This document shows positions 8,278 to 16,600 of a DNA stretch of 64,000 bases, in pieces. How positions within the stretch are numbered: the first letter of the stretch is position 1; each line of letters starts with the position of its first letter. The stretch is from NCBI GenBank assembly GCA_016930575.1, contig JAFGGL010000065.1, forward strand, positions 28,895 through 92,894. The letters are read 5' to 3'. Made by a program: the position numbers and the translations under genes. The DNA is from Clostridiales bacterium. GTDB taxonomy: Bacteria; Bacillota; Clostridia; Christensenellales; Aristaeellaceae. The notes under the pieces were generated by a model. That model was given only the letters and a program-made list of their open reading frames with translations, was not told the origin of the DNA and searched no databases.

Positions 8278-8487
8278 AATATAGGAATGATATCGTAACA
8301 TCAGTGCCGCGCCGGGCCAACTGATGTTCTGAGTTCTCCGAAACGATTATTTTTTTCTGTCACAACAATGACGTTGCTGTATTTCCATATCAGGACTACG
8401 GCTGTTCCTGTTGGGCCTGGAGCGATCAAATCGGACCTTGAAAGCGATACGCGGATTTTGAAAATGCTATCGGAGGGCTTGTTTTGT

Positions 8488-10692
8488 ATGAAGAAACTTG
8501 ATGGAACCATCACGCTTTCCATTCTGGATGAAGATAATAACCAACGCGTGATATTTCGTATCATTCCCCTTTGCACAAAAGACGGTATGATATTTAAAAA
8601 CAGAACGGCGTCATATCCTGATTTCGGCAGCCTTCGCATTATCCCGGACAAGCGGGAGCAATCCAGCTTTAAGGAGCGCATGCGCGAAATCGGGAACCTG
8701 TGCTGCGTACAGCTGATCAGCGACGGGAAAGAACTTACGAAAATCCGTCAGAACAGAAACTACGATCCCAACCAGGGCGAATGCAATCAATACGCAATCT
8801 ATTCCGACGTCATCTGCGGATTTAAAGAAGAGGCGGTCTTCGAGGTCTTTCAGGAGGATCAGGAATATTCACATGCGCTGACGCAGGCCGTGCTTATCCA
8901 GCGCGGAAAGGTATTGCTGGGGCCGGTTAAAAAGGACGAAAAAGCGAATGCGGACACGCTGAAACCGTTTGGAAACGAAGAGTATCTGATGCACACGGTT
9001 GAGGATATGGAAGGGAAAGAGCGTACGTATTACTGGAATCCCGACGCGATCGTTACCTGGCGGCAGCGCAAAAAGGTATTGAAAAGTACCGGAACGCAAA
9101 CAATGGAAACCGAAAATAAACCTGACGGAAAACAATCGGAGCCGGAACCAGGCGTAAAAATCCCGATCGGTACGAAGCTGGAAATACTCAACGAGGATAT
9201 GACGAACGAGGAACAGATCACGGAATTGAACCTGCCGGTATCCGACAGTGCGAATCGTCTGGAACAAAACGCACCCCCCAAAACGTCTCAAGAACCGAAA
9301 GAAGCGCCGGAGTTTCACGGAACGCCAATCGCGGAAGCACCGAAAGGCAGCCGCAATACGCAGCAAAAAAGCGTCGCGGTGCACAGCGTGGTGGAAAAGC
9401 AAATCACGGAAAAGCATTCCAACGGCGCAAGCGACAAAGCGGATCGCAGGCCGGTGGAAAATCCGATCGAGAACCTGCGCACGTCATTGCAGGACGTTTG
9501 GAGTATCCCGGCGCTGCATCAGGAGTTCATTCGTTTGCTTGGTGAGAACAAGGAAATGGCCAAGGCGATCTACGAATCGCAGTTCGTGGAAGGGCAGACG
9601 AAGTCCGCGTATTCCGCAGTGAAAGCGGAGCTCGACGAGATCGAGGGCGAGCGGATCTCGCTGTTGGTGGAACTGGACAAGGTCAAGGAGAATTATCAAC
9701 AGATCAAGGAAAAAATGTATTCGGAATTAACCAAGCAGAAGCAAGGCGAGATCGAGAAACTGGAGAAGCGTCTCGAGGAGTTAAACGAGGAAAGAACCGC
9801 GGTGGAAGAGACGCTTGCGGAGATCGGCGAGAAGATCCAAAGCGGCACTATGGAATTGCTGGGCGCAAAACAGAGCATGGGCATCAGGTCCAACGGCTCC
9901 GACCTTACCATATCTCCGGTGATCGGTATACATGCCGATACAAAAAACATCGTTGAAACAGTGCGTTCCACAATGAACGATATGGGCTTTATGTGCAAGC
10001 AGGATTGCGTTACGGAGTTTATGGTTTTCCTGTCGCTCCACGACGACTTATGCGTGCTCGCAGAAACGCTGCCGGAGGCCGAGTTGTATATCAGGAACGT
10101 ACTGCGCGCTCTCGGGCTCCTCAATGTCGCCGCATGGCCCAGCGTGTTCGGAACCCTGCACATCGTCAGCCTGCTTCCGGAAAACGATCAGCGCACCCCG
10201 ACGGTGGAAGTGATCAAAAACAACCGCACGCCGATCAAAGCATACGGGCACAAAACGATACGGTTGCTTGATAAAAGCAATATGCAGGCTGCCGGTATAC
10301 TTCCGGTTATCCGCGTACCGCAGCTCAATAAGGACCGCGGCCAGGAAAACCTGAACGAAACCGGAAAGCCAATATCCCTGCAGACGATCCACGCGTTTTC
10401 AGACGATGCGGAATTGCTCTACAAGGACGGCGAGGAATGGTTTAGCAAGCTGGAGAAAAAGCTGTCCGCGCAAAACTTGGATATCGAAGACGAAGTATAC
10501 CAGGCGATGCGCATGTTCGCCAGGGTCGCCACGCCGCAGTTGATCGGCGGGTTCATGGAAGCGGTGGATGCCGCGGTGCTTGCATGGATCGTTCCCCAAA
10601 TGATTGTGAAGAAATATCCGAAAGATAACCTGGAAGAATTGATCGGCGATCTGCCGAAATGCATGAAAGTCATGTGTGAAGAAAACTATTGA
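8488..10692 (+). CDS. Uncharacterised coiled-coil protein
   Basis: I do not recognise this 734-residue protein. An N-terminal region of about 205 residues looks globular and has no signal peptide or membrane segment. It ends in a YYWNPDAIVTW motif and is followed by a Glu/Pro/Lys-rich linker (about 210-340). A strong coiled coil follows at about 385-455 (many EKLEKRLEELNEE-type heptads), then a mixed C-terminal domain (about 475-734). The start ATG 8488 has GGAGGG ten bases upstream; earlier ATGs at 8368 and 8464 lack one. Its own regulated-looking promoter and its place between a wall-binding protein and PBP1A suggest a cytoplasmic role linked to the envelope, but this is inference. Confidence 0.6.
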   Translation: MKKLDGTITLSILDEDNNQRVIFRIIPLCTKDGMIFKNRTASYPDFGSLRIIPDKREQSSFKERMREIGNLCCVQLISDGKELTKIRQNRNYDPNQGECNQYAIYSDVICGFKEEAVFEVFQEDQEYSHALTQAVLIQRGKVLLGPVKKDEKANADTLKPFGNEEYLMHTVEDMEGKERTYYWNPDAIVTWRQRKKVLKSTGTQTMETENKPDGKQSEPEPGVKIPIGTKLEILNEDMTNEEQITELNLPVSDSANRLEQNAPPKTSQEPKEAPEFHGTPIAEAPKGSRNTQQKSVAVHSVVEKQITEKHSNGASDKADRRPVENPIENLRTSLQDVWSIPALHQEFIRLLGENKEMAKAIYESQFVEGQTKSAYSAVKAELDEIEGERISLLVELDKVKENYQQIKEKMYSELTKQKQGEIEKLEKRLEELNEERTAVEETLAEIGEKIQSGTMELLGAKQSMGIRSNGSDLTISPVIGIHADTKNIVETVRSTMNDMGFMCKQDCVTEFMVFLSLHDDLCVLAETLPEAELYIRNVLRALGLLNVAAWPSVFGTLHIVSLLPENDQRTPTVEVIKNNRTPIKAYGHKTIRLLDKSNMQAAGILPVIRVPQLNKDRGQENLNETGKPISLQTIHAFSDDAELLYKDGEEWFSKLEKKLSAQNLDIEDEVYQAMRMFARVATPQLIGGFMEAVDAAVLAWIVPQMIVKKYPKDNLEELIGDLPKCMKVMCEENY

Positions 10693-10695
10693 TTT

Positions 10696-13464
10696 CTAAT
10701 ACGCGGCGGCCATCGCCTGTGTAAGCAGGCTCATTGCGCCCGCGACATCCGCACTACTCGGGGATTCTCCGCCGATGACCATCTGAAGATTATGGATCGC
10801 ATTTGAAATGTTAGTATACTCGGCGCTGGCTTCGTCAAGCCCGTAGAGCATCTGCTGCGCGCTGCCTATCAGCGTCTGCGCGTCAGGTATCAATGTGTTT
10901 TGCACCAGAGGATCCACGCCGCTGACGGCGGCGTTTTGATGATAGGTGCAGATGCCGAGGCTGTCCGCGATGCCGAGGTATTCCGATAGCACAGGCGCAT
11001 ACAACGTACTGTGGATGAAACGGTACAGCGGATGCCCTTCCGGGATGACGACGATGCCTTTGGTTACCACTTGAGGGCAGAACGGCGTTGCGATCAGGTT
11101 GGTCAGCGCGCATACGTCCGCAAGTACGTGCATCTGGCATTGCATGGTCGGCACGGTCGGCGTGTACCAGTAATCCGTCACCACGCCGTAGCCCATCACG
11201 TCGTTGCGGCAGGCGTTGGTGGCAAGCTGCCCGCTGACCGCGCAGGTGGTGACCTTCGTCAAACCGTAGTCTTCGGGCGTGCCGATGAGGATGTCTTTAT
11301 TGGCAAGGTTTTTTGCCTGATGGATTTGTGTCATGTATTCTTTCCAAAGCGGCGCAGCGCTGTTGCCGCCAGTCACCTTGGAGGACAGCGGCTCGTAATT
11401 ATCGTGACCGATCCAAAGCGACGATACATACCAGCCGGTCATCCCGCAGAAGAACACGCCGCGCTGGTCGCTGTTGGTGCCGGTCTTGCCTGCGACGGTC
11501 TGCCCAGATATCTTCGCCTTTGTTCCCGTGCCGCCGGATACGACGTCCTTCATCATATCGATTACAAGCCAGGCGGTCGACTGCCTGTAAACCTGATGGC
11601 GTTCCTGCTCCTGGTGTCCGTCCCAAATCACGTTGCCTTCGCTGTCGGATATGCCGAGTACGGAAATGGGCTCCTGGTATACCCCGCCGTTGCCAAGCAC
11701 GCCGAAAGCGACGGCCATCTGCACCGGCGTGATGCCGCTGGAACCCAGCGCAAGGCCGAACGGCGTAGCGCTGATATTATCCAGATCCACGCCGGATTTC
11801 ACCAAAAAATCAACGGAGCGCTCCACGCCGACCAGCGTCATCAGCGTTTGGGCGGCGGCAACGTTGTAGCTGTATTTCAATGCGTTACGCAACGTGACCG
11901 GGCCTGTGTACGAACTGCCACCGTAATTGCGCGGCCAGGTTTCATCCTGGTTTTCATCCAGCCAGCCGCTGACGGGCAGCGGCACATTGTATACGACGCT
12001 GGCGGGGGAGGCCCCAAGCTCGATAGCGGGCGCGTATACGGAGATCGGTTTAATGGCGGAGCCGACGGGCATCGTCATATCGGTGGCGCGGTTGAGGGTC
12101 TTGCGCTGCGTCGGCTTGGTTCTCCCGCCGACGATCGCCTTGAGTTCCCCGGTGCGGTAATCAAGCACCACGGCCGAGGCCTGCGGCTGGATGATCTCGG
12201 TATAGGTACCGTTTCGGTTTTTCGCACGGTATATCTTATCGCCCGGATCGCGCAGCGCCGGGTAATCCGTCCAGCTTTCCAGTGTGTCCTCAACGATCCG
12301 CTGAATCTGCGAATCGAGCGCGAGCGTCACGTGATAACCGCCAGTTCGAAGCTCGCTTTCCATTTTGCTGCGGTTCTCGCTGGTGTCCGCCAGTCCGTTC
12401 AATTCCAGGAAACAATCAACGACTTCCCTGATGGCATACTCCACGTAATGCGCATAGTCGTACATGCCCTCGCCTTCCACTGCGCTTTGCGAAAGCACGT
12501 GTGCGGTTCCCGCATTCAGGGCGTCCTGATATTCCTGGAAGCTGATAAACTCGTTTTCATACATGAGTTTCAGCACGTAGTCCGTCCTGTCGTTGGTCAG
12601 GGCGGGATAATCCGTCGTATCGGATTGGCGCAGGTAGTAATTGCGGCGCGGGTTATAATAATAAGGGTTGTTGGTCATCCCGGCGAGCATGGCGCACTCG
12701 CGAAGCGTGAGTTCCGACAGATCTTTTCCGAAGTACCCCTCGGCGGCAACGGATACGCCGTAATAGTTTTCGCCGAGATAAATGGTGTTGAGGTAGGCTT
12801 CTAGTATCTCAGCCTTTGTGTACAGGGTCTCAAGCTGCATGGCCAGATAAGCTTCCTGAATCTTGCGCTTGTAGCTGAGCTCGCTGGAAAGCATCGTGTT
12901 TTTAATCAGCTGCTGCGTGATCGTGGACGCGCCCTGATTTTGGTTGGAAATGAAGTTCTTGATCAGCGAACCCAGTATGCGCTTGAAATCGACGCCGTTA
13001 TGCGTAAAGAAGCGCACGTCCTCGATCGCGATAAACGCATATTGCAGGTCCTCGGGTATCTGGTAGATGTTCACCATCACACGGTTTTCGGTGCCCTTGT
13101 AATCGGTGATCAGAACACCGTTAGAATCATAGATGAAACTTGTCTTATCTTGGTCGCTGAGAAGCGCGAGATCAAGCGTCGGAGCCGTGCCGACATATGC
13201 CTTGCCGATGCCGATCAACGCGCCGCCGACGGCCAGGATCGCCAAAAAGACCAGTACAAGCGCGATACGGACCGCGTTGACCAGCACAGAAAAGATGAAA
13301 TTCGGTTTAGTGCGCCGAGGCTTAAAAACGGTAAACTTTTTTGTTGCTGGTTCGTCGTCGGTAATGGAATGCGATTCGTAACCGGCATACCTGCCATCAT
13401 AGGAAACTGGATATTCATTCTCCGTACCATAGCGCGGCGACAAATCGTTAGGCGGTTTGTGCAA
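10696..13464 (-). CDS. Class A penicillin-binding protein (PBP1A type)
   Basis: A bifunctional peptidoglycan synthase. The 922-residue protein has a cytoplasmic tail, one transmembrane helix (about 59-85), a glycosyltransferase domain with catalytic E148 in IEDVRFFTHNG, and a transpeptidase domain. Transpeptidase motifs are S469-AIK, SYN at 532-534 and KTG at 660-662. A C-terminal region of about 200 residues beyond the transpeptidase contains several cysteines and ends in a helical stretch; such tails are common in clostridial PBPs. The ATG at 13464 follows AGGGAT. It is convergent with the coiled-coil gene with only three bases between stops. Confidence 0.95.
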   Translation of the reverse strand: MHKPPNDLSPRYGTENEYPVSYDGRYAGYESHSITDDEPATKKFTVFKPRRTKPNFIFSVLVNAVRIALVLVFLAILAVGGALIGIGKAYVGTAPTLDLALLSDQDKTSFIYDSNGVLITDYKGTENRVMVNIYQIPEDLQYAFIAIEDVRFFTHNGVDFKRILGSLIKNFISNQNQGASTITQQLIKNTMLSSELSYKRKIQEAYLAMQLETLYTKAEILEAYLNTIYLGENYYGVSVAAEGYFGKDLSELTLRECAMLAGMTNNPYYYNPRRNYYLRQSDTTDYPALTNDRTDYVLKLMYENEFISFQEYQDALNAGTAHVLSQSAVEGEGMYDYAHYVEYAIREVVDCFLELNGLADTSENRSKMESELRTGGYHVTLALDSQIQRIVEDTLESWTDYPALRDPGDKIYRAKNRNGTYTEIIQPQASAVVLDYRTGELKAIVGGRTKPTQRKTLNRATDMTMPVGSAIKPISVYAPAIELGASPASVVYNVPLPVSGWLDENQDETWPRNYGGSSYTGPVTLRNALKYSYNVAAAQTLMTLVGVERSVDFLVKSGVDLDNISATPFGLALGSSGITPVQMAVAFGVLGNGGVYQEPISVLGISDSEGNVIWDGHQEQERHQVYRQSTAWLVIDMMKDVVSGGTGTKAKISGQTVAGKTGTNSDQRGVFFCGMTGWYVSSLWIGHDNYEPLSSKVTGGNSAAPLWKEYMTQIHQAKNLANKDILIGTPEDYGLTKVTTCAVSGQLATNACRNDVMGYGVVTDYWYTPTVPTMQCQMHVLADVCALTNLIATPFCPQVVTKGIVVIPEGHPLYRFIHSTLYAPVLSEYLGIADSLGICTYHQNAAVSGVDPLVQNTLIPDAQTLIGSAQQMLYGLDEASAEYTNISNAIHNLQMVIGGESPSSADVAGAMSLLTQAMAAAY

Positions 13465-13618
13465 AGGTATCCCTCCGATGAAACGAAACTGGCATTCGGG
13501 GATATTATAGCATACGCGGCGTTTGTTTCATAGCTTGACAGGTTTTGAATGCGTATTGTAACAATTGCTTAAAATGCATTTACATAGCGTTAAGAGCTCA
13601 ACGTATACGGCGATTCGC

Positions 13619-13647
13619 TTGACACAAAATCCCATATGAACTACAAT
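13619..13647 (+). promoter_or_regulatory. Promoter of the CARDB-like protein gene
   Basis: TTGACA (13619-13624) and TACAAT (13642-13647) are 17 bases apart. Transcription would begin near 13654. The divergent PBP promoter must also lie in 13465-13618, but I see no clear hexamer pair for it. Confidence 0.75.
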
Positions 13648-13653
13648 ATGCAT

Positions 13654-13812
13654 AAGTCTAGACAGATAGTTACTACGTAGCGGCCGGATGTTTATGAGGG
13701 CAGGCTGCAGTGCAGAAACGGGTCCCGTCGGACATGCCGCTTACACTATGATCAATGTCGGCTTCATCCGCCGAAGGGAGGCAGGACGTTTCGCTGAACG
13801 TCCGCAATTGAC
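13654..13812 (+). promoter_or_regulatory. Long structured leader of the CARDB-like gene
   Basis: About 160 bases of untranslated leader precede ATG 13813. The only good ribosome site, GGGAGG at 13776-13781, is 31 bases from the start, too far to work in a linear message. Between them lies a hairpin with 7-base arms (GGACGTT 13784-13790, AACGTCC 13797-13803); folding it would bring the ribosome site to an effective 11 bases. I compared the leader by eye with common riboswitch cores and could not assign it. Confidence 0.45.
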
Positions 13813-15774
13813 ATGAAACATAAATTGATCGTCTTGGCGCTTCTATTCATAGCAATGCTGGCATTCTTTACGCTTGCATCGGCTGCCACCGATCCTATTG
13901 TATGCACGATCGCGGTGGAGCCTTCCACGCTTTCGGAACCAGGTGACGTCACCATCACCATCACCGTATCCAACGCAGGGGATACGGACATGACCTACCC
14001 CTTATTCTTGTATGATCCAACCAGCCAGATTGTAACAGATTTTGGCGATGATGGTTCAGTTATACTCAAAGCCGGCGAGGTGAAAACCTGGATCGGTACA
14101 TGGGCTGTGAACCAGCGTACGCTGGAAAACGGCCAAATCGTGTTTTATGTGAAATACACAATCGTTGACGACAACGGAAGTATTAAAAATCCAAGCCAAC
14201 CCATACGCGGCGAGATCGAGCAGGCAAGCTATGAAGCAAAAATAAACGTGACACGCACGATTATCCCGGAAACGGCGCGCAAGGATCAAACCATAAATGT
14301 CATCTACGATATTTCAAACGAGGGTACCGTTTCCATCAAGAACCTTGCGCTGGAAGAGAGCGCGGATATTCTATCGGGGAAGCTGTCGATAACCGAGGAA
14401 CTCAAGGCGGGGGAGATGGCGCAGGTCAAGCTGCCCGTTGTGATGGGCACAGAGGACCTGACAAGCAAAGGCAAAGTTTACTATACCGTCGCCGACGGTA
14501 CGCAGGAGCAGACCTTCGAGCTTGACGAACAGGTGATCACCTACGGCGAGCCTGCGGTCATCGCAACCCTGACGGCCGATTCCAAGGGCGTATTGATGAA
14601 CGAGACCATCAAGCTGACGCTGACCCTTGAGAATACCGGGAACGTGGATTATACGGACGTCCGCGTTACGGACGAAACCCTGGGCGACGTATTCACCAAC
14701 CAAACGCTGCCCGCCGGCGAAACGCTGACGCTTGTAAAGGAGATCACGCTGACGCAGTCCACCGATTTTCAGTTTGAGATACTTGCGATCGACAACACGG
14801 GCACGGATGTCGTATTTGAAAGCGGCGTACTGTCGCTGCTTGCCGTGGACCCGGACCAGGCGCTGAACCTGGAGTTGACGCTCTCCTCCAGTAAATCGGA
14901 GGTGTATTCCACGAAGGAAGTCGTGCGTTTCGAAGCGACGATATTCAACAACAGCACCGTCGACGCTGCGAATGTGAACGTCTATCAGGCCAATACGCTG
15001 ATCTATACCTTTGAAACGATCCCGGCAGGCGAAACGCGTGAGCTGTCCCGTGACGTTACGCTGAACATGGCTGGCCAATACCAGTTCCGCGCCGAAGCGC
15101 TGGACATGCTGGAAAACGAGCTGACGTTCAAAAGCAATATCCTGCAGATCGCGTTCCTGACGCCGACGCCCGTGCCCGTAACGCCGGACCCGAACGTCAC
15201 TGCGACGCCGGAACCGACCTTTGTCAAGGCGACATATCCGCAGATCAACGATCCGGATATCGGTACGCTGCCCAAGCTGCTTCGCACGTTCTTCTACCCG
15301 CTGATGATCGCAGGGTTTGCCCTGTTGATCATTGCCGTGATCATACTGATGATTGCCACAAAAAAACGCTCGGACGTCAAAAGGGCTTCGGAGAACGCGC
15401 TGGACCATCTGGAACGGTCGACGCACCGTGATTACGTGGCGCCTTCGGAGGAAAAGGAAGAACAGGAAAGCGAAGAAGCGGATGAGCCCGAGACGGTTGT
15501 CGACAACCGCGAAGAAGAGCTTTCGGATGATGAGTTGCCGCATATGAAGTATGTACGCAACGCATATCAGATTGCCGATAAGGATACGGATGAGAACGCC
15601 CAGCCTGCCGGCGACGACGAACGTCAGGATTGGGATGCGATGGATGAGCAGCCAAGCGAATCCAAAAAAACGGCGCACAGGCGGAGAACCGGCAGGAATT
15701 CCCCTTATGCAAGACAGTCCGGCGAGATGAACCGGGAAAACGTACCGGCGCAGGATGACGGTAAAGAGGAGTAA
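13813..15774 (+). CDS. Membrane-anchored CARDB/DUF11-like surface protein
   Basis: A 653-residue exported protein. A signal peptide (about 1-24) is followed by four or so repeated beta-sandwich units of roughly 110 residues, each with the pattern 'tlsNtGnvdytdv...LpaGet', typical of CARDB and DUF11 domains. A Pro/Thr-rich linker (about 452-470) leads to a transmembrane helix (about 494-516) and a charged cytoplasmic tail of about 135 residues rich in Glu, Asp and Arg. It resembles surface or sensor-like proteins of clostridia; binding partner is unknown. The large cytoplasmic tail argues against a simple adhesin. No enzyme motif is seen. Confidence 0.7.
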   Translation: MKHKLIVLALLFIAMLAFFTLASAATDPIVCTIAVEPSTLSEPGDVTITITVSNAGDTDMTYPLFLYDPTSQIVTDFGDDGSVILKAGEVKTWIGTWAVNQRTLENGQIVFYVKYTIVDDNGSIKNPSQPIRGEIEQASYEAKINVTRTIIPETARKDQTINVIYDISNEGTVSIKNLALEESADILSGKLSITEELKAGEMAQVKLPVVMGTEDLTSKGKVYYTVADGTQEQTFELDEQVITYGEPAVIATLTADSKGVLMNETIKLTLTLENTGNVDYTDVRVTDETLGDVFTNQTLPAGETLTLVKEITLTQSTDFQFEILAIDNTGTDVVFESGVLSLLAVDPDQALNLELTLSSSKSEVYSTKEVVRFEATIFNNSTVDAANVNVYQANTLIYTFETIPAGETRELSRDVTLNMAGQYQFRAEALDMLENELTFKSNILQIAFLTPTPVPVTPDPNVTATPEPTFVKATYPQINDPDIGTLPKLLRTFFYPLMIAGFALLIIAVIILMIATKKRSDVKRASENALDHLERSTHRDYVAPSEEKEEQESEEADEPETVVDNREEELSDDELPHMKYVRNAYQIADKDTDENAQPAGDDERQDWDAMDEQPSESKKTAHRRRTGRNSPYARQSGEMNRENVPAQDDGKEE

Positions 15775-15818
15775 TCAGGCGTTTATCCGATGAGACCTCT
15801 TCCTGCTTCGTTACAACG

Positions 15819-15837
15819 CAAAACATATAATGTTTTG
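15819..15837 (+). promoter_or_regulatory. Palindrome over a consensus -10 before the DUF2461 gene
   Basis: CAAAACAT-ATA-ATGTTTTG is a perfect inverted repeat. Its centre contains TATAAT (15826-15831). The -35 position (15803-15808, CTGCTT) is poor. A repressor site covering the -10 is a reasonable reading; a weak AT-rich hairpin ending the preceding gene is the alternative. Confidence 0.4.
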
Positions 15838-15885
15838 TGATACGTTTCATTCGGTTTGGAATTCGCATGCAAAGGGGTGATCCCG

Positions 15886-16581
15886 GTGTTCAACGGTTTT
15901 CCGGAGGAAACGGTCCGTTTCTTTTTGGGACTGCGGTTTCACAACGACGCTTCTTATTTTAACGATCATAGAGACGAATATGAGGCTTATGTTAAAAAGC
16001 CTTTTTTTGAATTCATCGCCGCGATGACGCCGGCATTGGAAGAAATCGCGGATGATTTTGAGCTGCGTCCCGCAAAATGCCTGGCGCGCATACGGCGCGA
16101 CACGCGTTTTACAAAGGATAAAACGCCGTACCGCGACCATCTCTGGCTGATGTTCAAGCGCTCGGGAGAGCCGCGGGATGAAACCGTGATGTACTGGTTC
16201 GAACTCTCTCCCGACACGGTCAATTGGGGGCTTGGGTTCTGGGGCCAGAACCGCCCCGCGATGGATGCGATGCGGACGATGATTGAGCAGAAACCGTCCG
16301 AAATGCTTGACGCGCTGACGAAAGCGGGAATCCCCGATGAGATGTTCTCAATAGACGGCGGCGTATATCAGAAAAAGGAAATACCAGAGGGCGTGCCAGA
16401 TGCACTGAAAGACTTTTATCCGCATAAGGAACTGTACCTGTGCAGGCGCGGGATATCCTTAAGCGACGCTTATTCCGGAAATATCGCGCGGCAGTGCGGG
16501 CAGGATTACCTGCGTCTCAAGCCTTTGTATACGCTGTTTCGCAATCTGGCGGATCTTGGGAGAGCGTCGCTGGACGCATGA
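15886..16581 (+). CDS. DUF2461 domain protein
   Basis: A 231-residue cytoplasmic protein of the DUF2461 (TIGR02453) family, whose biochemical role is unknown. Family features are visible: an N-terminal FNGFPEETVRFF, the HRDEYEAYVKKPF segment and RDTRFTKDKTPYRDH. I take GTG 15886 as the start because AAGGGGTGA lies just upstream; a TTG at 15856 in the same frame has no ribosome site. It is followed 19 bases later by the phosphohexomutase gene and may be cotranscribed with it. Confidence 0.8.
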   Translation: MFNGFPEETVRFFLGLRFHNDASYFNDHRDEYEAYVKKPFFEFIAAMTPALEEIADDFELRPAKCLARIRRDTRFTKDKTPYRDHLWLMFKRSGEPRDETVMYWFELSPDTVNWGLGFWGQNRPAMDAMRTMIEQKPSEMLDALTKAGIPDEMFSIDGGVYQKKEIPEGVPDALKDFYPHKELYLCRRGISLSDAYSGNIARQCGQDYLRLKPLYTLFRNLADLGRASLDA

Positions 16582-16600
16582 GTGAAGGGGCAATAATACG

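Noticed and set aside
11011..12804. 597-residue open frame on the plus strand opposite PBP1A
   Set aside because: It lies wholly antisense to a gene with all PBP motifs, has no ribosome site and a composition rich in Arg, His and Ala typical of antisense frames in GC-rich third-position DNA.
13654..13812. Cyclic di-GMP, glycine or SAM riboswitch in the CARDB leader
   Set aside because: Parts such as CCGAAGGGAGG look superficially like glycine riboswitch text, but the conserved cores of these classes are not present.
14371..15678. 435-residue minus-strand frame opposite the CARDB-like gene
   Set aside because: Basic, low-complexity translation with no start signal; the plus-strand frame has a signal peptide, repeats and membrane helix.
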